Below are positions 40,140 through 48,954 of a stretch of 64,000 nucleotides of DNA, piece by piece. Location: assembly GCA_018402085.1 (NCBI GenBank), contig JAGYJM010000002.1, positions 1,798,001 through 1,862,000 of the forward strand, in the 5' to 3' direction. Numbering within the stretch: the stretch's first letter is position 1; every line of letters begins with the position of its first letter. Under the pieces are notes generated by a model that saw only the letters and a program-made list of their open reading frames with translations, was not told the origin of the DNA and did no database searches. Both the position numbers and the translations under genes were made by a program. The DNA is from Flavobacteriales bacterium (GTDB lineage Bacteria; Bacteroidota; Bacteroidia; Flavobacteriales_D; Sanyastnellaceae).

Positions 40140-41231
40140 CTACTCAGAATTCTGACCTATCTCCTCTGTCGCGTGCTTCATTCCCTGAGTCGACCAGGTC
40201 TTGAAGGTGCCATTATCATCATAGATAAGATACACATCAAGACCAAGGTCTGGGTTTGCCGTAATAAATGTTCTGCTTTCCTCCACGCCCATGACCATGA
40301 ATGCCGTAGCATAGGCGTCAGCAGAGGCGCAGTCGGTGGTCATTACCGTCGCCGATAAAAGTGAGTGCTGCACCGGATAGCCCGTATCCGGGTTGATCGT
40401 GTGGGAGTAGCGTACGCCTTCTACTTCATAGAACTTCCGGTAGCTGCCGCTGGTAGCCACTGATTTGTTGGTTACTTCTACTATGGCCTGAAACTCTCTG
40501 CTACCTTCAGACTTTGGTTTGTCAATGGCGATTCGCCAGGGTTTGCCGTCGGCATTTACACCTTTGCATCGTACTTCACCACCCAACTCGATCATGTAAT
40601 TGTGAATATCGACCTGTTCGAGTAGTTCAGCCATGAGGTCAACTGAGAATCCCTGAGCGATGGCATTGAAATCGAGGTGTACGCCTGCCTGTCCTTTACG
40701 GATGTGCGTTTCCTTATACAGGTAATTCTCTTCTAACTCGATCATATCTACGTTTGAAGGCTCAAAGCCGATTCTGGGCAGCACCTCATCCACCGCTTCT
40801 GCGGTGACAGAATCACGCTTTGAAAGACCAAAACCCCATAATTCCACGAGCGGACCGACGGTAGGATCAAATGCCCCTCCCGTTTCATCGTAAATCAGTT
40901 TTGAAACGTCGAAGAGTACAGAGAAGTACTTGGTGCTGTCATAGAAGGCGTACACCGTGTCTGTGCGATCATGTGCATTGATGCGATTGATAAGCGAGCC
41001 AGGACGCCAGGTTGACAAATCGCGGTCAATCCTAAGCAGAAGAGAATCCATTGCTTGCTTCAGATCGGTCGTATCCTCAAGGTAGCGTACTGTCCATGTC
41101 GTGCCTTGCGCTTCACCCTGAATCACTGTTTCAGGAAACTTTCGGTTAGCGGTGGTACCTGAATGCTGACCGTCAGGGTTGCTGCACGCGAATAAAACAA
41201 TCGCCAGCAGGGGTATAAAAAGCCTTTTCAT
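40140..41231 (-). CDS. apbE: FAD:protein FMN transferase (ApbE)
   Basis: 363 residues. The signal ends in the lipobox LFACS (Cys16), so it is a periplasm-facing lipoprotein. It carries the ApbE fold: substrate region ACSN to EAQGTTWTVRYLED, VDLMAEL helix, DFNAIAQGFSVD near 190, and the metal/FAD site SHTINPDTGYPVQ with TTDCASADAYATAFMVMG. It transfers FMN from FAD to the threonines of NqrB and NqrC, which is exactly what its neighbours need. It lies 59 bp after nqrF, but a hairpin terminator in between (41251-41275) would reduce read-through, so apbE may be expressed at a lower level than nqr. Confidence 0.94.
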   Translation of the reverse strand: MKRLFIPLLAIVLFACSNPDGQHSGTTANRKFPETVIQGEAQGTTWTVRYLEDTTDLKQAMDSLLLRIDRDLSTWRPGSLINRINAHDRTDTVYAFYDSTKYFSVLFDVSKLIYDETGGAFDPTVGPLVELWGFGLSKRDSVTAEAVDEVLPRIGFEPSNVDMIELEENYLYKETHIRKGQAGVHLDFNAIAQGFSVDLMAELLEQVDIHNYMIELGGEVRCKGVNADGKPWRIAIDKPKSEGSREFQAIVEVTNKSVATSGSYRKFYEVEGVRYSHTINPDTGYPVQHSLLSATVMTTDCASADAYATAFMVMGVEESRTFITANPDLGLDVYLIYDDNGTFKTWSTQGMKHATEEIGQNSE

Positions 41232-41250
41232 GGCACAAGTATAGTGGAAT

Positions 41251-41275
41251 AAAAAAGGCGCCTTTCGGCGCCCTT
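41251..41275 (-). terminator. Terminator between nqrF and apbE
   Basis: On the minus strand GGCGCC-GAAA-GGCGCC is followed by six T (plus-strand A-run 41251-41256). The tetraloop is of GNRA type. It lies 15-40 bp after the nqrF stop and 20 bp before the apbE start codon. Confidence 0.85.
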
Positions 41276-41290
41276 GTTAAAACGATAATG

Positions 41291-42586
41291 TCAACCTCCG
41301 AAGTCATCAAACGCGACATTCTCGGGCGGAACGCCCCAGTCATCACACATCTTTAATACGGCCTGGTTCATCAGTGGCGGGCCGCAGAAGTAGAATTCGA
41401 TGTCTTCAGGTGCTTCGTGGTCTTTCAAATGGTGTTCAATGACCGCATTGTGAACGAAACCAACAAAACCATCTCCTTCATCATCGACGCTTTTCTTTTC
41501 TTTCCAATTGTCTTCCGGTAGCGGGTCACTCAACGCTACATGGAACTTGAAGTTCGGGAACTCCTCTTCAATTTTACGGAAATCATCGAGGTAGAAGAGC
41601 TCACGGCGTGAGCGTCCACCATAATAGAAAGTCACCTTGCGGCCAGTTTTAAGCGTGTGGAACAAGTGAAAAAGGTGTGAGCGCATTGGTGCCATACCTG
41701 CACCACCGCCGATGTAGAGCATTTCAGCCTCTGTTTCTTTGATAAAGAATTCACCATAAGGGCCCGAAATGGTTGCTTTATCACCGGGCTTACAACCGAA
41801 CACATAAGACGAGCAAACGCCTGGGTTCACCTGCATCCAAGCGTTACGTGCACGATCCCAAGGTGGAGTAGCTACACGGATGTTAAGCATCACGATGTTA
41901 CCTTCAGCGGGATGGTTTGCCATGGAGTAGGCACGAACCACTTCTTCGTTGTTGACCATCTTGAGATCCCACAGTCCGAACTTATCCCACTCCTCCTGGA
42001 ATTCTTGCGGGTTCTTGTGGTGCTCAGGGTGCGCCGTAATGTCGATATCTTTAAAATTGACGGTGATTGAAGGTACATCGATCTGGATGTAACCACCCGC
42101 CTCAAAATCGAGTTTTTCACCTTCCGGAAGGCGCACTACGAACTCTTTAATGAACGAGGCTACGTTGTAGTTAGAGATCACTTCGCACTCCCACTTCTTG
42201 ATCCCAAAGACCTCTTCAGGAATTTGGATTTTCATATCCTCTTTCACCTTTACCTGACAGCCCAGGCGCCAGTTATTAGCGATCTCTTTACGAGAGAAGT
42301 GCGGCTCTTCGGTGGGGAGAATAGCGCCACCGCCTTCCATCACCTGGCAGGTGCACTGAATACAGGTACCACCGCCACCGCAGGCTGACGGAAGGAATAC
42401 CCCGGCGTTACCCAAAGTTGTGAGAAGAGTGCTACCTCCATCCACTTCAATGGTTTTCTCTCCATTAATTTCGATCTTGATCTTTCCACTCGGAGACAGT
42501 TTCGCTTTTGCGAAGAGTAACAACGAAACGAGCAGCAACACTACTGCGAGAAAAAAGACAATGGTCAAAATGACTGTACTGGTCAT
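41291..42586 (-). CDS. nqrF: Na+-translocating NADH:quinone reductase subunit F
   Basis: 431 residues. One N-terminal membrane helix (about 5-27) is followed by a [2Fe-2S] ferredoxin domain with ligands Cys69, Cys75, Cys78 and Cys110 ([12 protein letters not shown], then RLGCQV). Then comes a ferredoxin-reductase part with the FAD motif RAYSM near 214 and the NADH motif [11 protein letters not shown] near 288, ending in the aromatic FDDFGG. It is the electron entry subunit, oxidising NADH and passing electrons via FAD and [2Fe-2S] to the membrane subunits. Last nqr gene of the leftward A-F operon, 22 bp after nqrE. Confidence 0.97.
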   Translation of the reverse strand: MTSTVILTIVFFLAVVLLLVSLLLFAKAKLSPSGKIKIEINGEKTIEVDGGSTLLTTLGNAGVFLPSACGGGGTCIQCTCQVMEGGGAILPTEEPHFSRKEIANNWRLGCQVKVKEDMKIQIPEEVFGIKKWECEVISNYNVASFIKEFVVRLPEGEKLDFEAGGYIQIDVPSITVNFKDIDITAHPEHHKNPQEFQEEWDKFGLWDLKMVNNEEVVRAYSMANHPAEGNIVMLNIRVATPPWDRARNAWMQVNPGVCSSYVFGCKPGDKATISGPYGEFFIKETEAEMLYIGGGAGMAPMRSHLFHLFHTLKTGRKVTFYYGGRSRRELFYLDDFRKIEEEFPNFKFHVALSDPLPEDNWKEKKSVDDEGDGFVGFVHNAVIEHHLKDHEAPEDIEFYFCGPPLMNQAVLKMCDDWGVPPENVAFDDFGG

Positions 42587-42608
42587 AGTTCCTAAGATTC
42601 AGCTTCTA

Positions 42609-43223
42609 TTAAATTTCAATTCCCATAAAGCTCATAAAGGCCATTCCCATCAAACCGGTGATGATGAATGTAATACCTAAACCACGTAGCGGTGCCGGCA
42701 CGTGAGAATAGCGTATTTTCTCGCGAATTGCAGCAATGGCTACAATAGCGAGCCACCAACCTACACCAGAGCCGAGTCCGAACACTGTAGCTTCACCAAT
42801 TGTCGGGTACTGACGCTCTTGCATAAAGAGCGCACCTCCGAGGATCGCGCAGTTCACAGCGATCAGCGGCAGGAAGATTCCGAGAGCTCCGTAAAGTGCA
42901 GGTGCGAATTTCTCAACGATCATCTCAACGAGCTGTACCATTGAGGCAATAACCGCGATGAACATGATAAAGCTCAAAAAGCTGAGGTCAATGGTCGCGT
43001 ATGACTCATCCAGCCACGTGAGTGCCCCTTCTGCGAGCACGTAATTTTCGAGCAGGTAGTTAATCGGCACGGTAATACCGAGAACGAAGATGACTGCAAA
43101 GCCAAGACCAACGGCGGTCTTAACAGTTTTAGATACGGCGAGGTAAGAACACATGCCCAGGAAGTAGGCAAAGATCATGTTCTCAACAAAAATGCCTTTG
43201 ACGAATATGCTCATGTACTCCAT
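42609..43223 (-). CDS. nqrE: Na+-translocating NADH:quinone reductase subunit E
   Basis: 204 residues with six predicted membrane helices. Cys25 (FLGMCSYLA) and Cys125 (AVNCAILGG) are the half-site ligands of the iron-sulfur centre shared with Nqr[15 protein letters not shown] and [11 protein letters not shown] are family hallmarks. It forms part of the membrane core that couples electron transfer to Na+ export. It starts 12 bp after nqrD. Confidence 0.96.
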   Translation of the reverse strand: MEYMSIFVKGIFVENMIFAYFLGMCSYLAVSKTVKTAVGLGFAVIFVLGITVPINYLLENYVLAEGALTWLDESYATIDLSFLSFIMFIAVIASMVQLVEMIVEKFAPALYGALGIFLPLIAVNCAILGGALFMQERQYPTIGEATVFGLGSGVGWWLAIVAIAAIREKIRYSHVPAPLRGLGITFIITGLMGMAFMSFMGIEI

Positions 43224-43235
43224 TGTCGTGGCTTT

Positions 43236-43949
43236 TTAGTTTTCTTCAATCAGTTTAGTGTTGCGCGAACGCTGGATCCAGATGATGATGCCTACAACGA
43301 TCAATGCCATTGGAGGGAGAATCATCAGGTTGTTATGCTCGTAGAAACCGCCATTCGCGAAGAATCCCGCCCACTCTGTGTCAAAGAACTTCACTTGTCC
43401 CATTCCGGGCAGGGATATAGCACCTGAGCCGAATACCTCACGAACGATAGCGACTGCGAGCAGAATCCAGGCATAGCCCATCGCATTGCCAATCGCATCG
43501 AGGAATGAAGGCCCTACTTTGTTACCAAGTGCAAAAGCCTCGAGACGTCCCATGATAATGCAGTTCGTGATGATCAAACCAACAAATACCGAGAGTTTTT
43601 CAGAGATATCCGGCAAGAACGCCTTTAGAACTTCATTCACGATAATCACGAGGGCTGCGATCACCACGAGTTGAACGATAATTCGGATACGATCGGGAAT
43701 GCTGTTTCTTAGAATTGAAACGATCACATTACCACCAATCATTACGAATAATACGGAGAGTGACATAATCACGGCTTGCTGAAGCTGCACGGTAATTGCC
43801 AGTGCAGAACAAATTCCGAGGACCTGCACCGTAATCGGGTTCGAATCATCGAGCGGATCGGTGAGGAGTTTGCGGTTCTTTTTTGAAAAGAGAGGCTCAG
43901 ATGGTTTCTTCTCGACCTCCTTTTCGACTACTTGTGCTTCTGTACTCAT
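43236..43949 (-). CDS. nqrD: Na+-translocating NADH:quinone reductase subunit D
   Basis: 237 residues; the first ~30 (EAQVVEKEVEKKPSEPLFSK) are a charged cytoplasmic extension not found in Vibrio NqrD. Six helices follow. Cys47 (LGICSALAITVQ) and Cys130 (IITNCIIMGR) pair with the NqrE cysteines to hold the membrane-embedded Fe-S centre. It overlaps nqrC by 4 bp. Confidence 0.96.
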   Translation of the reverse strand: MSTEAQVVEKEVEKKPSEPLFSKKNRKLLTDPLDDSNPITVQVLGICSALAITVQLQQAVIMSLSVLFVMIGGNVIVSILRNSIPDRIRIIVQLVVIAALVIIVNEVLKAFLPDISEKLSVFVGLIITNCIIMGRLEAFALGNKVGPSFLDAIGNAMGYAWILLAVAIVREVFGSGAISLPGMGQVKFFDTEWAGFFANGGFYEHNNLMILPPMALIVVGIIIWIQRSRNTKLIEEN

Positions 43950-44758
43950 CGCTGTGCGCGTTGGTTGTTTGCGTTTTCAAAATAGTTGAGGTAAACCGGG
44001 AGTGTGCGGTTAAGCATTTCATCCACACCCTTAGAGGTAATGGTACCACCGGTAATACCGTCAACGCTGTGCTCGTTGGTTTGTGCACCGCCTTTCAGGA
44101 CATTGAAAAGGTCTGATCCGTCAGCGAGTTGCAGTTGCTTTCCTTCGAATTTCACCTGGAAGAAGTCTTCCTTGATCTCTGCGCCAAGACCTGGTGTCTC
44201 AGCTTTGTGATCAAATCGTGCACCATATATTGTTTTGTAGTCTTCTTCGAGCGATACATAGCCCCAGATTGGGCCCCAGAGGCCCGTGCCTACCATCGGA
44301 CAAACGAAGAACTTCTCACCGTCTTTTACCACTTCGAATACCGGGAAAACGACGCCAGCTTCTTCGAGTGCTGATGCGAGCTTTTCTTCATTGTCACCGA
44401 ATTGCTGGACAAATTTCTTCACATTTGCCTTGTAGTCTTTCTTTACGTCGATATTGAAAGGATCATTCTTATCAGTAGGATCTACTTCAGCGTCACCTGG
44501 TTTCTCCGAGATGACTTCGCCGTTGTAATTCACTGCCACTCGACGGGTTACATACTCTGTGAACAGAGCTGCCGCGTTGCTTCTATCGGCATCTACCTTC
44601 ACGGCTCCGAGGATATCCATCATCTTTTTGGTCGCCTGATTTTTTTGCTGCAAGGGCTTGAGTCCGAATGCAGTCACCGCGAGTGTAGTACCCACGACTA
44701 CGACCATAGCGATCGCGAAGAAGAAAGTGTAACCGTTGCTATTCTTGTTAATGGCCAT
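43946..44758 (-). CDS. nqrC: Na+-translocating NADH:quinone reductase subunit C
   Basis: 270 residues: one N-terminal membrane helix (about 11-33) and a periplasmic FMN-binding domain. The flavinylation motif is DGITGGTITS, with Thr239 the predicted phosphoester-linked FMN site, modified by ApbE encoded downstream. The segment VGTGLWGPIWGYVSL near 157 is typical of the family. It starts 2 bp after nqrB and overlaps nqrD by 4 bp. Confidence 0.96.
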   Translation of the reverse strand: MAINKNSNGYTFFFAIAMVVVVGTTLAVTAFGLKPLQQKNQATKKMMDILGAVKVDADRSNAAALFTEYVTRRVAVNYNGEVISEKPGDAEVDPTDKNDPFNIDVKKDYKANVKKFVQQFGDNEEKLASALEEAGVVFPVFEVVKDGEKFFVCPMVGTGLWGPIWGYVSLEEDYKTIYGARFDHKAETPGLGAEIKEDFFQVKFEGKQLQLADGSDLFNVLKGGAQTNEHSVDGITGGTITSKGVDEMLNRTLPVYLNYFENANNQRAQR

Positions 44759-44760
44759 AA

Positions 44761-46011
44761 TTAAGCGGTTGCAGGTTGAAGATTTGAAGCGCGTTTCATT
44801 CGGCGTTTCACATTTGCCTGAATAACGTAGTGGTCAATCATAGGAGCCATTACGTTCATGAAGAGGATTGCCAGCATCACGCCTTCGGGGTATGCCGGGT
44901 TAAACACTCGAATCATGATGGAGAAAAATCCGCCAAAGAATCCGTAAATAATTTTACCCATATTGGTTTGCGCGGCTGTCACCGGGTCTGTCGCCATGAA
45001 CACCATACCAAACATAAATCCGCCAAGCACCACCTGGTGAACAGGTGGGAGTGTCATGTAAGCGTTCGCTCCAAAGGCATTGAAAATAGCACCCATAGCG
45101 AGTCCGCCAATCAGAAAGCTCAACATAATTCTCCAGCTGCCGATACCAGTCCAGATCAAGATACCTGCGCCCAGCAACACAGCGAGGGCACTGGTTTCTC
45201 CAATGCATCCTGGGATCAACCCGAAGAATGCATTTTGCAGAGAGTAGAGGCCACCTGCGTCAAATTGAGACATAACGACTCCTACTCCTTCGGCATCAAG
45301 TGGCTTGCCTACCGTGTTCGCCAGGTTGCCCAATGCGGTGGCACCGGTGTAACCGTCAGCCAGAGAACCTTGTGCTGCAGTTGTTGAACCGTGAATCCAA
45401 ATATCGCCCGCCATTTGCTTGGGGTAGGCAAAGAAAAGAAAGGCGCGCGCTGTAAGAGCCACATTCAGGATGTTCATGCCGGTACCTCCGAAGACTTCTT
45501 TACCGATAATGACCGCAAAAGCGGTTGCTACGGCAACCATCCAGAGGGGCACATCTACTGGCATGATCAGCGGAATAAGCATCCCTGACACGAGGAACCC
45601 TTCATTGATCGAGTGCTTGCGGATGCCCGCAAAAATGAACTCAATTCCGAGTCCGACGCCATATGAAACAACAATCAGAGGCAAGGTCTTTTCAAGTCCG
45701 ATCAGAAATTTATCGAGCATCATGGCAGTGAGGGGATCCGCCGATGACACTTCACCTAGACTCAGGTAATAATGATGCCCAACATTCCACATACCAAAGA
45801 GCAGAGCAGGAACCATTGCCAGGATGACCAGAAACATTGTGCGCTTCAGATCAATGCTATCACGGATGTGGGTTCCCTTTGAGGTCGCGTGTCCGGGCGT
45901 AAAGGCAAACGTTTCAAGCGCATCATAAACTACCCAGAAACGCTCCAACTTGCCACCTTCTGTAAAGTTGGGTTTAACCTTGTTCTCAAGAAAATTGTGC
46001 AGTGCTTTCAC
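44761..46011 (-). CDS. nqrB: Na+-translocating NADH:quinone reductase subunit B
   Basis: 416 residues, the main membrane subunit with about ten helices. The covalent FMN site is YTGATALG, Thr225, corresponding to the flavinylated Thr of Vibrio NqrB. The N-terminal DSIDLKRTMFLVILAMVPALLFGMWN and MLIPLIMPVDVPLW segments are family hallmarks. It carries the riboflavin/quinone region and the Na+ path. It starts 30 bp after nqrA. Confidence 0.97.
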   Translation of the reverse strand: MKALHNFLENKVKPNFTEGGKLERFWVVYDALETFAFTPGHATSKGTHIRDSIDLKRTMFLVILAMVPALLFGMWNVGHHYYLSLGEVSSADPLTAMMLDKFLIGLEKTLPLIVVSYGVGLGIEFIFAGIRKHSINEGFLVSGMLIPLIMPVDVPLWMVAVATAFAVIIGKEVFGGTGMNILNVALTARAFLFFAYPKQMAGDIWIHGSTTAAQGSLADGYTGATALGNLANTVGKPLDAEGVGVVMSQFDAGGLYSLQNAFFGLIPGCIGETSALAVLLGAGILIWTGIGSWRIMLSFLIGGLAMGAIFNAFGANAYMTLPPVHQVVLGGFMFGMVFMATDPVTAAQTNMGKIIYGFFGGFFSIMIRVFNPAYPEGVMLAILFMNVMAPMIDHYVIQANVKRRMKRASNLQPATA

Positions 46012-46041
46012 AGTATCTGTTTTTTTCGCTTTCCAAAGATC

Positions 46042-47403
46042 TTACTTGAACTCCTCCATTATCGTGTCAAGTCCGTCGCGTACAATTTGCTGTACATTGA
46101 TTTTCGATGTGCAGGAATATTCGCACAAGGCGAAGTCTTCCGGGGCCACTTCATAAATACCCAGCTTCTCCATGGAGTCGATGTCATTCACGATGATTGA
46201 CTTCACAAGTTGCACCGGGTAAATGTCAAACGGGAATACCTTTTCGTACTGCCCGGTTACCACAAATGCACGTTCTTCTCCGTTTGCATTGGTATCCAAA
46301 TCATAACGACGCTTGCCAAGCAACCAGGTCGGGTAAGCTTTAGACAGCGAGAAAGTCTTATTGTTCAGGCCGGGGCTCAACCATCCTTCCGTCAGGAAGA
46401 ACTTTGGCTTATTTCCTTCGGGTAGCACCGAAAGTTGGTGATCATAATACCCGAGGAAACCATCTTCTTCAATGCTTGCTCCCGTAAGCGGATTTCCGCT
46501 AATGAAACGTTTATCGTCGTCTTTCAACTTACCTGCGGTCATAGGTGCGAGGTGTGTACCGACGGTAACACGATAGTATTGAGGTTGGTTCACTTCTGAA
46601 CCTACAAGGGCCACGATGCGCTGCAGATCGAATTTACCTGTACGCAGAAAACGTCCGATGTTGGCTATATCCTGTGGTTTGATTGTCCAAACCACTTCTC
46701 CCCTGTTGATTGGGTCAATGTGGTGGATCTGTACTCCGACATTACCTGCGGGGTGCGGACCGCTGACCTCATGTCTGGTGACACCTTCAACATCGTTGTA
46801 ACATGAGGAACCTTGTCGCACGCCGAGGTGAACCGGTTTCCCTTCACTGAGCACCTTTAAGGCATGAATACCTACCTTGAAGTCGTCCTTGATGTGTTCC
46901 ATCACAAAAGCTTCATCCGGTGCGAGCGGACTAGAGTCAAAGCCACTCACGAAGATGGCTTTCGGCTTGCCCTGGGGATTGGCAATGACATTGAATGGAC
47001 GTTGAATGAAGAACGGCCACATACCACCAGCCATGAGGTGGGATTTGAGATCATCTGCGCTCATTCCGGCGGGATCTTTCACTCCGAAGTCTTTGTACTC
47101 GGTGTGATCGTCTGCCTTGATGCGGACTTCAAGTATCCGGCGCTTTGCGCCGCGAACCACCTCTTCAACGACACCACTCACGGGCGAGTTGAACTTGACC
47201 GGTTCGTTGTACTTATCAAAGAACAAAGTGTCTCCCGCCTTTACCCTGTCTCCATCTCTGGCAACAAGCTTTGGGGTTAAACTATGAAAATCGGGCGGCT
47301 TGATTGCGAAAACCGGCGAAGGTTTCGCAATGTCCAGCTTTTTGTCAGCGACGCCTACCAGGCGAATATCGCTTCCCTTTCGAATCCTAATCGCTTTAGA
47401 CAT
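46042..47403 (-). CDS. nqrA: Na+-translocating NADH:quinone reductase subunit A
   Basis: 453 residues, soluble cytoplasmic subunit that contributes to the quinone site. The N terminus has IRIRKGSDIRLVGVADKKLD and the biotinyl-lipoyl-like ARDGDRVKAGDTLF. Later segments VGTHLAPMTAGKLKDDDKRFISGNPLTG and FPFDIYPVQLVKSI are typical of the family. First gene of the leftward nqrABCDEF operon. The 103-bp divergent region before it carries a perfect palindrome (47487-47503). A GCGC hairpin element lies inside the gene at 47135-47152. Confidence 0.96.
   Translation of the reverse strand: MSKAIRIRKGSDIRLVGVADKKLDIAKPSPVFAIKPPDFHSLTPKLVARDGDRVKAGDTLFFDKYNEPVKFNSPVSGVVEEVVRGAKRRILEVRIKADDHTEYKDFGVKDPAGMSADDLKSHLMAGGMWPFFIQRPFNVIANPQGKPKAIFVSGFDSSPLAPDEAFVMEHIKDDFKVGIHALKVLSEGKPVHLGVRQGSSCYNDVEGVTRHEVSGPHPAGNVGVQIHHIDPINRGEVVWTIKPQDIANIGRFLRTGKFDLQRIVALVGSEVNQPQYYRVTVGTHLAPMTAGKLKDDDKRFISGNPLTGASIEEDGFLGYYDHQLSVLPEGNKPKFFLTEGWLSPGLNNKTFSLSKAYPTWLLGKRRYDLDTNANGEERAFVVTGQYEKVFPFDIYPVQLVKSIIVNDIDSMEKLGIYEVAPEDFALCEYSCTSKINVQQIVRDGLDTIMEEFK
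47135..47152 (+). repeat. ATCC + GCGC hairpin element inside nqrA
   Basis: ATCC then CGGCGC-TTT-GCGCCG. On the coding strand it encodes RGAKRRI in a surface-loop-like position of NqrA. Confidence 0.4.
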
Positions 47404-47486
47404 TTTAGGGACTATCCGTTAAATTCGAGCGCAAAATTACCAATTTGTCAACGCTGTATGAGCCGTTGCGTTTCAATTATCCACAA

Positions 47487-47503
47487 TTTAGAACAGTTCT
47501 AAA
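47487..47503. promoter_or_regulatory. Perfect palindrome in the nqrA / plug-protein divergent region
   Basis: TTTAGAAC-A-GTTCTAAA, 17 bp with a single central base, ending 3 bp before the annotated start of the plug protein and about 83 bp before nqrA. This is a strong operator candidate; it resembles no regulator site that I can name with confidence. It also lies where the plug gene's ribosome binding site would be. Confidence 0.5.
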
Positions 47504-47506
47504 CAA

Positions 47507-48859
47507 ATGTCAAAGTATTCATTATCAACACTTTTACGCTTTTCAGCTTTCGGCCTTTTCGGTGTACTGTTCTTCATGAAATGCACGGTTTACAGCGCAG
47601 ACAGCTTGTCTCAAAGCAATACAAACGATCGTAACACATCTACTAGCGAAGACAACAAGCTTTACTTGTACAAAGATCGCAATTATGTCGATTTCATCAA
47701 ATCGGTCACCCTCTTTCCGGCCGGAAGTCCACTCCTTCCTCCGATCATCGACCTTCACACGTCAACTCCGCTGATACTGCGCTTTGACGACTTAAGTGGC
47801 GGCTTTGAAAACTATTATTATTCAGTAACTCACTGTTCTTTCGAGTGGGAAACATCGAGTCTCCTTGCCTCCGAGTACTTACGCGGATTTCAGGAAATGA
47901 GCATCACTGAAATCAGTCAGAGCTTTAATACGGTACAGAATTATGCCCACTATGAGGCCTCCTGGCCTAACGACATGTCACAACCCGTGCTCTCCGGCAA
48001 CTATTTACTGAAGGTTTACGCGGAAGGACAAGAAGACGCACCGGTATTCACACGTCGCATTGTAGTCACCGAACAACTTGCGCGGTTTCGGCCGAATGTA
48101 AAGGCCGCAAGTGTCATATCCGAACGACGCTATCGCCAGGAGGTGGATTTCGACCTGATCCAGGCTGAATTTAAGATTTACGAACCCTATCGTGACCTCC
48201 ATGTTGCAATTTTGCAGAATCATCGATGGGATAACGCCATCACTGATCTTGAGCCGGTCTTCATGAAAGGAAATGAAATGGTTTACGACTTTGATGAGGC
48301 GAACAACTTTGACGGACTCAATGAATTCAGGTGGTTCGATGCAAAAAGCTTGCGTTTTGCTGCGCTCAATACCGACAGCATTCGTGAGATCAATGGCGAA
48401 TGGCACTTTTTTTTGACCCCGGATCAGCGCCGCACCTATGGGGTGTACCGCACGGATCAAGATATCAACGGGAAATTTATCATTCGAAACGACGACTTCG
48501 GTGACCATCTGGAGGCAGAGTATCTGTATGTGCACTTCTACCTTCCTATGGAGAGTCAATTGATTCGAGGTAAAGTCTATGTTTTCGGCGGTCTTACCAA
48601 TTGGAACCACAGCGAGGAAGGGCTTATGAACTGGAACCAGGAGCAGAAACGTTACGAGTGCACGCTTTACCTCAAACAGGGCTATTACAACTATATGTAT
48701 TCAGTGATCGATCCGGAGAATCCCCGAGGCGATCAGCGTCTGATCGAAGGAAGCCACCAGGCTACTGAAAATGCATACACCTTGCTGGCCTATTGCTACG
48801 ACCCTTCCGGATATGACCGGGTGATCGGGGTGTTGTCAACAGACTCCTTTAACAATTAA
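47507..48859 (+). CDS. Type IX secretion system plug protein (DUF5103)
   Basis: 450 residues. The hydrophobic N-terminal segment (about 8-31) is a signal peptide. A beta-sandwich N-terminal domain follows (KSVTLFPAGSPLLPPIIDLHTSTPLILRFDDLSGGFENYYYSVTHC, a DUF5103 hallmark). The central part has EYLRGFQEMSITEISQSFNT and a C-terminal Ig-like domain contains YVFGGLTNWNHSEEGLMNWN. The family member PlugA/Plug closes the periplasmic face of the SprA translocon in the T9SS. It fits the several T9SS cargo proteins in the window. It is monocistronic and divergent from nqrA. Confidence 0.87.
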   Translation: MSKYSLSTLLRFSAFGLFGVLFFMKCTVYSADSLSQSNTNDRNTSTSEDNKLYLYKDRNYVDFIKSVTLFPAGSPLLPPIIDLHTSTPLILRFDDLSGGFENYYYSVTHCSFEWETSSLLASEYLRGFQEMSITEISQSFNTVQNYAHYEASWPNDMSQPVLSGNYLLKVYAEGQEDAPVFTRRIVVTEQLARFRPNVKAASVISERRYRQEVDFDLIQAEFKIYEPYRDLHVAILQNHRWDNAITDLEPVFMKGNEMVYDFDEANNFDGLNEFRWFDAKSLRFAALNTDSIREINGEWHFFLTPDQRRTYGVYRTDQDINGKFIIRNDDFGDHLEAEYLYVHFYLPMESQLIRGKVYVFGGLTNWNHSEEGLMNWNQEQKRYECTLYLKQGYYNYMYSVIDPENPRGDQRLIEGSHQATENAYTLLAYCYDPSGYDRVIGVLSTDSFNN

Positions 48860-48954
48860 TTCGCTGCACATCCGTAAATCAAAAGCTATCATCGGTAAAA
48901 CGGATGTCGACAGCATCTTTGCTATCCTCATTTTAGCGTTCTAAAACGCATCAC

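Noticed and set aside
42502-45529. Further GC-TTTT-GC palindromes in nqrF (~42502) and nqrB (~45512) as members of the ATCC hairpin family
   Set aside because: They have short stems and lack the ATCC prefix, so they may come simply from Ala-Lys-Ala or Ala-Phe-Ala codons.
41291-47403. Rnf complex instead of Na+-NQR
   Set aside because: The gene order A-F, the NqrA subunit, the NqrF ferredoxin-reductase fusion and both Thr-FMN motifs fit Nqr; RnfB/RnfC ferredoxin subunits are missing.
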